Below are positions 53,374 through 64,000 of a stretch of DNA of 64,000 nt, one piece after another. The first letter of the stretch is position 1. Every line of letters begins with the position of its first letter. The notes beneath the pieces were generated by a model. That model was given only the letters and a program-made list of their open reading frames with translations, was not told where the DNA came from and did no database searches. Source of the stretch: Actinomycetospora lemnae (GTDB taxonomy: Bacteria > Actinomycetota > Actinomycetes > Mycobacteriales > Pseudonocardiaceae). The stretch is from positions 1-64,000 of the forward strand of contig NZ_JAQZAO010000015.1 in the NCBI RefSeq assembly GCF_028737315.1. Direction: 5' to 3'. Position numbers and translations under genes: made by a program.

Positions 53374-54759
53374 TCAGAGGCGGTTGAAGCGGTCCAGGGC
53401 CTCGGCGCGCTCGGCCTTGTGGTCGACGATCGGGGCCGGGTAGTCCGCCGGCGGCTCGGCGAGTGTCCAGGGCTGGTGGACCTTCTTGCCCTCGATCCCG
53501 GCCAGCTCGGGCACCCAGCGGCGGACGTAGTCGCCCTGCGGGTCGAAGCGCTCGCCCTGGGTCACGGGGTTGAAGACCCGGAAGTACGGGGCGGCGTCGG
53601 TGCCCGTGCCCGCGGCCCACTGCCAGCCGTGCTGGTTCGACGGGAGGTCGCCGTCGACGAGCAGCTGCAGGAAGTGCCGCGCGCCCCGCCACCACGGCAG
53701 GTGCAGGTCCTTGACGAGGAACGACGCGACCGCCATCCGCATGCGGTTGTGCATCCACGCCTCGCCGCGCAGCTGGCGCATCGCGGCGTCGATGGCCGGG
53801 AAGCCGGTGCGGCCCTCCTGCCAGGCGCGGAAGCGCTCCTCGGCCTCCTTGCCGGTGTCGTAGGGCATGCGGTCGAACTTGGGGTCGAAGTTCTCGCGGG
53901 CCGAGCGGGGGTAGAACCACAGCACCGCGGCGTAGAAGTCGCGGAAGCACAGCTCGTTGCGGTAGGACTGCGCGCCCTTGCCGCTGGTGCCGATGCCGCC
54001 GAGCAGCGTGCGCGGGTGGATCACGCCGTACTTCAGGTACACCGACATCCGCGAGGTCGCGGGCTTGTCGGGGCGGTCGCGTAGGTCGTCGTAGTCGGCG
54101 AGGTGCTCGTCGACGAACGCCTCCCAGTGCTCGCGGGCGGCCCGCTCGCCGGCCTCGGGCAGCTCGGCCTCGACGGACTCGTCGCCGGGGATCGTCACGG
54201 CGCGGGGGCCGCCGTCCTTCTCCGACGGGTCCATCCAGTCGACGGTCGCGGCGTCGGTGTCGGCCGGCGCCCCCTTCTCCCGCTTGGCCCACTCACGGCT
54301 GAACGGCGTGTAGACCCGGTACGGCTCGCCGTCGGACTTCGTGATCTTCCCGGGCTCGACGGCGTAGGGCGACCCGGTGCGCACGAGGTCGACGTCCCGC
54401 TCCCCCAGCGCCTTCTCGACGGCCTCGTCGCGCTCGCGGCCGTAGGGCCCGAAGTCGGCGGCGATGTGCACGCTCCCGGCCTTCACCGCGCCCGCCAGCT
54501 TCGGGATCGCCTCGGCCGGGTCGCCGCGCACGACGAGCAGCCGCCCGCCCAGGGACGCGTCGAGGTCGCGCAGGCTGCGGAAGAGGAAGGTCCGCCGCGC
54601 GGCGCCGGACGGCCCGAGCAGCTTCTCGTCCAGCACGAACACCGCCAGCGCACGGCGCGCCCGCGCCGCGGCGGCCTCGAAGACCGGCTGGTCGTGGACC
54701 CGCAGGTCGCGGCGGAACCAGACGATCGCGGTGTCGTCGCGGTCGCGGGAGTCGCTCAT
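53374..54759 (-). CDS. phrB: Deoxyribodipyrimidine photolyase (cryptochrome/photolyase family)
   Basis: A 461-residue DNA photolyase starting at ATG 54759. The N-terminal Rossmann domain has IVWFRRDLRVHDQPVFEAA and the antenna region ends near PFSREW. The FAD-binding C-terminal half shows TSRMSVYLKYGVIHPRTL, SYRNELCFRDFYAAVLW, the TGFPAIDAAMRQLRGEAWMHNRMRMAVASFLVKDL block, and SNQHGWQWAAGTGTDAAPYFRVFNPVTQGERFDP. All are class I CPD photolyase features. It repairs UV cyclobutane dimers using light. Confidence 0.95.
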   Translation of the reverse strand: MSDSRDRDDTAIVWFRRDLRVHDQPVFEAAAARARRALAVFVLDEKLLGPSGAARRTFLFRSLRDLDASLGGRLLVVRGDPAEAIPKLAGAVKAGSVHIAADFGPYGRERDEAVEKALGERDVDLVRTGSPYAVEPGKITKSDGEPYRVYTPFSREWAKREKGAPADTDAATVDWMDPSEKDGGPRAVTIPGDESVEAELPEAGERAAREHWEAFVDEHLADYDDLRDRPDKPATSRMSVYLKYGVIHPRTLLGGIGTSGKGAQSYRNELCFRDFYAAVLWFYPRSARENFDPKFDRMPYDTGKEAEERFRAWQEGRTGFPAIDAAMRQLRGEAWMHNRMRMAVASFLVKDLHLPWWRGARHFLQLLVDGDLPSNQHGWQWAAGTGTDAAPYFRVFNPVTQGERFDPQGDYVRRWVPELAGIEGKKVHQPWTLAEPPADYPAPIVDHKAERAEALDRFNRL

Positions 54760-54902
54760 GTCGGACGGCTACCCCGGCCTCCGGGGACTACGCCCCCGTC
54801 GCCCGCCCGGCGCGGTGAGCGCACCGGACCGGGCGAGCGAACGGGGACTCCGTGCGCGTAGAAGCAGCGAACAGCACGTTCGCTGCAACGCGCTGCAGCC
54901 CC

Positions 54903-56207
<1,305 letters not shown>

Positions 56208-56453
56208 CGGCAGTCAGTCCCTCTCGCGCTCGTCCGCGGCGGGAGGGCGGCGGCGCCGGCTCGGCGAGCGGAGGTGCCGGGCCGCCCGGCCGGAGGGGGT
56301 GTCCCCGCGGCGCGCTCCCGCAGCAGTGGGGGTGGTTCGAGCGCGAACCGTAGCGCCCGGAAAGCCCGCTGTGCAGTACGAGGACCGGCGCCGCGCGGCG
56401 TGGGACACGTCACTCCGTGACAACTGCGTTACGACCCAGCGTCACGACCGACA

Positions 56454-57389
56454 TCAGGGACGCTCGAGCTCGTCCCGCCACGGCGGCTCGGCCCCGGCCC
56501 GCGAGACGGTCCAGGCCGCGGCGCGGGCCGCGGCGCGCAGCGCGTCGGTCCAGGCGTCGGCGTCGAGATCCGCGACGGCGGCCCGGTCGAGGGCGTCACG
56601 GCGGGCGAGCCAGGCCAGCAGGGCGGCGTGCACGCTGTCGCCCGCCCCGATCGTGTCGACCAGCGGCCCGACGGCGTCCGCCGGCACCGCCACGACCCCG
56701 CCGCGTGTGTGGGCCGTGAGCCCCTCGGCGCCGCGGGTCAGGACCACCGCGCCCGCCCCGGCGTCGAGCAGGTCCGACGGCGTGCGACCCCACCGCTCGG
56801 CGTCCTCGTCGGAGAGCTTGACCAGGCCCGCGACCCCCGCGATCGCGTCGAGGCGGGCGATCACGGCGTCGGGGTCGTCGACGAGCCCGGGGCGCAGGTT
56901 GGGGTCGAGGCTGACCAGCCGCCCGCGCTCGGCCTCCCGCGCGGCGAGCGCGGCGTAGCGCGACGCGCCCGGCTCGAGCACCAGCGACAGCGTCCCGACC
57001 GCGACCGCGGCGGTGTCGGCCGGCAGCTCCCCGGGGTCCGCGACGAGGCGGTCGGCGCTGCCCGCGACGTGGAACGCGTAGTGCGCGGCGCCGGCGGCGT
57101 CGAGGGTGACGACGGCCAGCGTCGTCGGCTCGGGCCCGCGCTGCAGCAGCGAGGTGTCGACGTCGTTGGCCTCGAGCCGGCGGACCAGGGCCTCGCCGAA
57201 GGCGTCGGTCGACAGGCGCGTGAGCATCGTCGTCGGCACCCCGAGGCGGCCGAGGCCGACGGCGGTGTTGAACGGCCCGCCACCGAGACGCGGCGCCAGC
57301 GCGCGCAGGGCCGGGTCGTCGGGGTGCTCGTCCCCGGTGGGGACCAGGTCGACCAGCGCCTCGCCGCCGACGACGACGCGGCCGGTCAC
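56454..57389 (-). CDS. PfkB-family carbohydrate kinase (fructokinase-like)
   Basis: A 311-residue ribokinase-fold sugar kinase starting at GTG 57389. It has VVVGGEALVDLVPTGDEHPDDPALRALAPRLGGGPFNTAVGLGRLG (sugar-binding start), VSLDPNLRPGLVDDP, LSDEDAERWG and the ATP/catalytic motif DTIGAGDSVHAALLAWLA. The pattern fits fructokinases. Its GTG overlaps the stop of the upstream aldose epimerase (GTGA), so the two act in one operon, and a shared sugar route is likely. No transporter or regulator is next to them. Confidence 0.9.
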   Translation of the reverse strand: MTGRVVVGGEALVDLVPTGDEHPDDPALRALAPRLGGGPFNTAVGLGRLGVPTTMLTRLSTDAFGEALVRRLEANDVDTSLLQRGPEPTTLAVVTLDAAGAAHYAFHVAGSADRLVADPGELPADTAAVAVGTLSLVLEPGASRYAALAAREAERGRLVSLDPNLRPGLVDDPDAVIARLDAIAGVAGLVKLSDEDAERWGRTPSDLLDAGAGAVVLTRGAEGLTAHTRGGVVAVPADAVGPLVDTIGAGDSVHAALLAWLARRDALDRAAVADLDADAWTDALRAAARAAAWTVSRAGAEPPWRDELERP

Positions 57390-58321
57390 GACGGGTCCTC
57401 CCCGACGGGTCCGGCTCCGCTGCGCGGCGCGTCCTGCGCCGTGACGCCCCAGCGCACGACCCACGTCTCCCCCGGCGCGAGCACCCGCAGGTCGGTGCCG
57501 GAGTTGGCGGCGTCGGGCGGGCAGGTCATCGGCTCCACGGCGACGGCCTTGCCGCGCCCGGCGAGGTCGTCGGGCGTGAACGCCTGCACCCAGCGCACGT
57601 CGGACCCGCCCCACAGGGCGGTGGCCCGGCCGTCGGGCGCGGTCAGGACGCCCAGCACGCCGTCCCCACCCGGGGCGGCGCCGAAGCAGGTGTCGAGGGC
57701 GAGGTCGGCGACGCGCCGGCCGCCGCGCAGGTCCTCGTCCGGGGTCACCGGGCGCACCGCGGTCGGGATCATCCGCTCGTCGGTGTCGACGATCCGGTCG
57801 GCCGCGAGGCGAAGCGTGCAGTCGGCGGGGGCGACGTCGCCGACGCGCAGGTAGGGGTGGGTGCCGACGCCCGCGGGGACCTCGACGTCGCCCGTGTTGG
57901 TCAGCGCGTGCCCGACGGCGAGGCCGGTGGGTGTCGCGGTGTAGGTGGTCTCGACGTGCAGGGGCCCCGGCCAGCCCCAGCCGGCGTCGACGTCGGCGGC
58001 GAGGGTCACGGCGTCCGCGGCGCGCTCGACGACCCGCCACGGCCGGCGGCGCAGGAAGCCGTGGATGGCGTGGCCGCGGGCGGGCTCGGTGGCCTCGAGG
58101 TGGTACTCGCGGCCGGCCCAGCGGTACACGGCCCCGGCGATGCGGTTCGGCCACGGCACGAGCACGCAGCCCGCGCCCATCGGGGGGCTCGCGTCGGCGT
58201 CGTAGGACTCGACGCGGTCCTGCCCGTCGACGCTCAGCACCCGCAGGCCCGCGCCCACCTCGGTGACGACGGCGCGGGTCGGCCCCGCGACGAGGTCGAT
58301 CTGCTCGCCGGTCGGGTGCAC
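57386..58321 (-). CDS. Aldose 1-epimerase family protein
   Basis: A 311-residue galactose-mutarotase-fold protein. The GTG at 58321 is preferred over further upstream codons because homology starts at TGEQIDLVAGPTRAVVTEVGAGLRVLSVDGQDRVESY. Catalytic features are visible: HAIHGFLRRRPW, GVGTHPYLRVG and AVEPMTCPPDAANSG with the Glu. It interconverts alpha and beta anomers of a sugar or recognises phosphorylated sugars. The operon with the PfkB kinase suggests hexose uptake and phosphorylation. Confidence 0.9.
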   Translation of the reverse strand: MHPTGEQIDLVAGPTRAVVTEVGAGLRVLSVDGQDRVESYDADASPPMGAGCVLVPWPNRIAGAVYRWAGREYHLEATEPARGHAIHGFLRRRPWRVVERAADAVTLAADVDAGWGWPGPLHVETTYTATPTGLAVGHALTNTGDVEVPAGVGTHPYLRVGDVAPADCTLRLAADRIVDTDERMIPTAVRPVTPDEDLRGGRRVADLALDTCFGAAPGGDGVLGVLTAPDGRATALWGGSDVRWVQAFTPDDLAGRGKAVAVEPMTCPPDAANSGTDLRVLAPGETWVVRWGVTAQDAPRSGAGPVGEDPS

Positions 58322-58409
58322 GGCAGAACACGCTAGCGGTTGTGACGATCGGTTTGCGTCTGCCCGACGCCGGTTTCGTCCCCCGGTCCGAGTGGTCACC
58401 TAGCCGGAC

Positions 58410-59924
58410 ATGACGGAGGACACCCCGGGAGACCACGGCCGCCCGCCGAAGGTCGTCATCGTCGGCGGCGGGTTCGCCGGCTTCCAAGCGGCGCGGTCCC
58501 TCGCCAGACGGATGGGCGACGAGGTCGACATCGTCCTCGTGAGCCCGACCAACTACTTCCTCTACCTGCCGCTGCTGCCCGAGGTGGCCGCCGGCATCCT
58601 CGAGCCGCGCCGGATCTCCGTCGCCCTCGCCGCGGCCCTGCCGCGCTGCGTGCGCCACGCCCCGGGCGAGGTCGACGAGCTCGACCTCGACGGGCACACC
58701 ATCGGCTGGCTCGACCCCGAGGGCGTGCACCACGAGACACACTGGGACCGGCTGGTCATCGCGGCCGGCAGCGTGCACAAGGTGCTCCCGGTGCCCGGCA
58801 TCACCGAGTACGCGCAGGGATTCCGCGGCGTTCCCGAGGCGCTCTACCTGCGCGACCACCTGATCCGGCAGGTCGAGCTCGCGGCGATGTGCGAGGACCC
58901 CGAGGAGCGCGCCGCCCGACTGACCGTCGTCGTGGTCGGCGGGGGCTACACGGGCACCGAGGCCACCGCCCAGGGCTTCCTGTTCACCAAGGAGCTGGCC
59001 GCGAGCCGCGGGCTCGAGGAGGTCCCGCGCTGGGTGCTCGTCAGCCGCGGCGAGGTCCTGTCCGGGCTCGACGCGCACCTGGGCCGCAACGCCGAGCGGG
59101 TGCTGCGCGAGCGCGGGGTCGACGTGCGCACCGGCGAGCAGGTCGACGAGGCCACCGGCGACGGCGTGCGCCTGAGCTCGACGGGCGAGCACATCCCGAC
59201 CCGCACCCTGCTGTGGTGCGTCGGGGTGCGCCCCGACCCGCTGATCGACGAGCTCGGCGTCGAGGTCGACCAGGGCCGCATCGTCGCCGACACCCACCTG
59301 CGCGTGCCCGGGCATCCCCACGTGTTCGCCTGCGGGGACGCCGCCGCGGTGCCCGACCGGGCCCGCCCCGGCCAGTACACGGCGATGACCGCCCAGCACG
59401 CCGAGCGCCAGGGCAAGCTCGCGGGACGCAACGTCGCCGCGTCGCTCGGGCACGGGCGCAGCAAGGCCTACAAGCACCGCGACCTCGGCTTCGTCGTCGA
59501 CCTCGGTGGCTTCGACGCGGCGGCCAACCCGCTGGGCCTCAAGCTGACCGGGGTGCCCGCCCACGTCGTCGCCCGGGGCTACCACCTGCTCGCCATGCCC
59601 GGGAACCGCCTGCGCACCGCCGTGGACTGGCTGATGGACGCCCTCCTGCCGCGCCAGACCGCGCAGCTCGGGCTCGTGCGCTCCCCCGCGGTGCCGCTGG
59701 ACTCCGCCTCGCCGGAGGTCCCGCAGCACGGGCTCGGCTTCCCGCACCGGCGGTCCCCGGGTCAGGCGGGTCCGTCGTCGGACGCCGTCTTCCCGCCGCG
59801 CCCGGGCGGATCGGCCGAGGCCGCGTCACCCGAGGCGTCGTCGGAGGCGGCATCGGCGGAGACCTCCTCGGAGGCGGCCACGGCCTCGGGCGGCGGCGGG
59901 TCGCCGGGCAACGGGGCCCGGTAG
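58410..59924 (+). CDS. Type II NADH dehydrogenase-like NAD(P)/FAD oxidoreductase (second copy)
   Basis: A 504-residue flavoprotein starting at ATG 58410. It has VVIVGGGFAGFQAARSLAR, NYFLYLPLLPEVAAGILEPRRI, VVVVGGGYTGTEATAQGF, FACGDAAAVPD and TAMTAQHAERQGKLAGRN, the same order as in the paralogue at 36780-38147. The final 65 residues (about 440-504) are a Ser/Ala/Pro/Gly-rich tail not seen in that paralogue. This tail overlaps the antisense tail of the MFS gene for 163 bases, so the true C-terminus may be earlier in evolution. No membrane span is obvious. Confidence 0.88.
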   Translation: MTEDTPGDHGRPPKVVIVGGGFAGFQAARSLARRMGDEVDIVLVSPTNYFLYLPLLPEVAAGILEPRRISVALAAALPRCVRHAPGEVDELDLDGHTIGWLDPEGVHHETHWDRLVIAAGSVHKVLPVPGITEYAQGFRGVPEALYLRDHLIRQVELAAMCEDPEERAARLTVVVVGGGYTGTEATAQGFLFTKELAASRGLEEVPRWVLVSRGEVLSGLDAHLGRNAERVLRERGVDVRTGEQVDEATGDGVRLSSTGEHIPTRTLLWCVGVRPDPLIDELGVEVDQGRIVADTHLRVPGHPHVFACGDAAAVPDRARPGQYTAMTAQHAERQGKLAGRNVAASLGHGRSKAYKHRDLGFVVDLGGFDAAANPLGLKLTGVPAHVVARGYHLLAMPGNRLRTAVDWLMDALLPRQTAQLGLVRSPAVPLDSASPEVPQHGLGFPHRRSPGQAGPSSDAVFPPRPGGSAEAASPEASSEAASAETSSEAATASGGGGSPGNGAR

Positions 59925-61234
59925 CGCCAGAACACGGGGAAGACGGCCACGACCAGGACCGTCAGCACGATGACGCCGATGCCGCCGACGAACGTGGCGG
60001 TGCCGGTGCCCCACGCGTCGGCGGCCGGGCCGTGCCAGAGGTCGCCCACGCGGGGGCCACCGGCGACGACCACCGTGAAGACCCCCTGCATGCGCCCGCG
60101 CATCCGGTCGGTGGCGACGACCTGCAGCATCGTCTGCCGGAACACCGCGCTGACGAGGTCGGCGGCGCCCGCGACCGCGAGCAGCGTCACCGCGAGCCAC
60201 AGCATCGAGGTCAGCCCGGACAGCGCGACCCCGAGACCCCACACGCAGATCGCCACCGTCACGGCGACGCCCTGCCGGCGGATGCCGTGGAGACGCCCGG
60301 AGAACAGGCCGCCGAGGGTCGCGCCGATCGCGATCGAGGCGAACAGTGCGCCGAGCGCGAAGCCGCCGCCCGGCGGGTCGCCGAACACCCGCTCGGCCGC
60401 CTCGGGGAACACCGCGCGGGGCATGCCGACCGCCATCGCGACGATGTCGACGAGGAACGACACGAGCAGCACCTGGCTGGTCGCGATGTAGCGGAAGCCG
60501 GCGAGGACGTCGGCGAACCCGGCACTCTGCCGCACCGCGTGGATCGCCCCGCGCACCCCGCCCGGGCCGTCGCCGACGGGCAGGCGCGGCAGGTTGAAGG
60601 CGGCCCAGATCGACGCGGTCAGGCAGGCGGTGTCGACGAGGTAGAGGACGCCCACCGAGGTGAAGGTCAGGGTGACGCCGGCGAGCAGCGGGCCGGCGAT
60701 GGCGCCGACCTGGTTCACCGTGAACAGCAGCGTGTTGGCCGCGGGCAGCTGGTCGTTGGGCAGGATCCGGGGCAGGACCGCGGCGCGGGTCGGCTGGTTG
60801 ATCGCGAGGAACGCGGTCTGCACCGCGTAGAGCGTCAGGATCGTCCAGGGTCCGCCGACGCCGGTGACCGAGACGACGCCGAGCAGCGCGGAGGTCAGGG
60901 CGATGCCCGTGCCGGTGAACACCAGCAGCCCACGGCGGTCGACGGCGTCCGCGATCGCCCCGCCCCACAGGCCGAAGACGATGAGCGGGACCAGGCCGAA
61001 CAGGCCGACGAGCCCGACCCACGCCGACGACCCCGTCAGCTGGTAGAGCTGTGTCGGGACCGCGACGACGGTGAGCTGCGCGCCGACGACCGTGACGATC
61101 GCCGCGATCCACAGGCGCTTGAAGGCGGGGGTGCGCAGCGGTGTGGTGTCGGCGAGGAGTCCGCGTCGCCGAGATGTCGGGTCCGGCTCCCCTCTGGGCG
61201 TGCTCCCAGGATGGCTGCGCGTCCGTCGTGGCAC
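59762..61234 (-). CDS. MFS transporter (EntS/MFS_3-like)
   Basis: A 490-residue, 12-span transporter starting at ATG 61234. An Arg-rich N-terminus leads to RTPAFKRLWIAAIVTVVGAQLTVVAVPTQLYQLTGSSAWVGLVGLFGLVPLIVFGLWGGAIADAVDRRGLL, typical of MFS_3/EntS. Further marks are FLAINQPTRAAVLPRILP, NTLLFTVNQVGAIAGPLLAG and VVATDRMRGRMQGVFTVVVAGGPRVGDL. EntS exports siderophores; other members export drugs. The last 40 residues are acidic, low-complexity (ASEEVSADAASDDASGDAAS) and lie in the overlap with the NDH-2-like gene. Confidence 0.87.
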   Translation of the reverse strand: MPRRTRSHPGSTPRGEPDPTSRRRGLLADTTPLRTPAFKRLWIAAIVTVVGAQLTVVAVPTQLYQLTGSSAWVGLVGLFGLVPLIVFGLWGGAIADAVDRRGLLVFTGTGIALTSALLGVVSVTGVGGPWTILTLYAVQTAFLAINQPTRAAVLPRILPNDQLPAANTLLFTVNQVGAIAGPLLAGVTLTFTSVGVLYLVDTACLTASIWAAFNLPRLPVGDGPGGVRGAIHAVRQSAGFADVLAGFRYIATSQVLLVSFLVDIVAMAVGMPRAVFPEAAERVFGDPPGGGFALGALFASIAIGATLGGLFSGRLHGIRRQGVAVTVAICVWGLGVALSGLTSMLWLAVTLLAVAGAADLVSAVFRQTMLQVVATDRMRGRMQGVFTVVVAGGPRVGDLWHGPAADAWGTGTATFVGGIGVIVLTVLVVAVFPVFWRYRAPLPGDPPPPEAVAASEEVSADAASDDASGDAASADPPGRGGKTASDDGPA

Positions 61235-61252
61235 GGCGACGATCCTGCGCTC

Positions 61253-64000
<2,748 letters not shown>

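Overview
This window is chromosomal DNA of very high GC content from an actinobacterium. Supporting signs are a mycothiol-dependent formaldehyde dehydrogenase, DUF1707, DUF3040 and HTTM proteins, a class F sortase, a DtxR/IdeR-type iron box, many GTG and TTG starts, and densely packed genes that overlap at GTGA/ATGA/TGATG junctions. The flavour is Pseudonocardiaceae (Pseudonocardia or Actinomycetospora type). That is inference from gene content and protein style; no rRNA or tRNA gene was recognised that would settle it.

Layout. 1-4.2 kb: tail of an unidentified gene, a cobF/SnoaL pair, an amidohydrolase/SRPBCC pair and a secreted His-rich membrane protein. 4.3-7.7 kb: cell-envelope genes (DUF5819-like plus HTTM pair, an Asp/Gly-repeat secreted protein, a class F sortase). 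7.8-8.4 kb: an ACT-domain protein and the remnant of a DJ-1/PfpI gene. 8.6-16.4 kb: a full high-affinity potassium system, kdpFABC-kdpDE, led by an extra 27-residue membrane micro-ORF. 16.3-25 kb: three MFS transporters, a CNNM/CBS pair (first member broken), a universal stress protein, a Crp/Fnr regulator, DUF3040, and a TetR/efflux pair with clear operators (efflux gene frameshifted). 25-30.5 kb: an ABM monooxygenase, a desaturase-reductase-ferredoxin fusion, AraC regulator, VOC protein, double SnoaL protein and idi. 30.5-35.3 kb: an iron-box-linked acyltransferase scar, DUF1707, a VIT family transporter, a WYL regulator, an HpcH aldolase and a LuxR-type pseudo-response regulator. 35.3-42.9 kb: aroQ, hydrolases, a type II NADH dehydrogenase-like protein, an SDR/thioester-reductase-like protein, a glutamate-racemase-like protein, a PRC-barrel protein and a lytic transglycosylase. 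42.9-46.5 kb: a polyhydroxybutyrate locus (phaB, phaC-like, phaA). 46.8-48.5 kb: mycothiol-dependent formaldehyde detoxification. 48.5-64 kb: a double GGCT-fold protein, an ABC exporter, an orphan OpuAC-type lipoprotein, photolyase, two citrate synthases, a PfkB kinase/aldose-epimerase pair, a second NDH-2-like protein that overlaps an MFS gene for 163 bases, pdxH and the start of serC.

Working together: thiolase, reductase and synthase form a carbon-storage route from acetyl-CoA, the metabolite also used by the two citrate synthases. Kdp brings its own sensor kinase and regulator. The iron box, the acyltransferase scar and the VIT transporter form a small metal-linked neighbourhood.

The region carries several decayed or disrupted genes (DJ-1 remnant, CNNM internal deletion, efflux frameshift, acyltransferase scar). 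I found no CRISPR array, no insertion sequence, no prophage and no obvious new defence system. The most unusual items are the desaturase/reductase/ferredoxin fusion, the micro-ORF ahead of kdpF, a short related sequence found in frame in both kdpA and kdpD, the sortase next to a repeat protein with no sorting signal, and the paired TetR operators.
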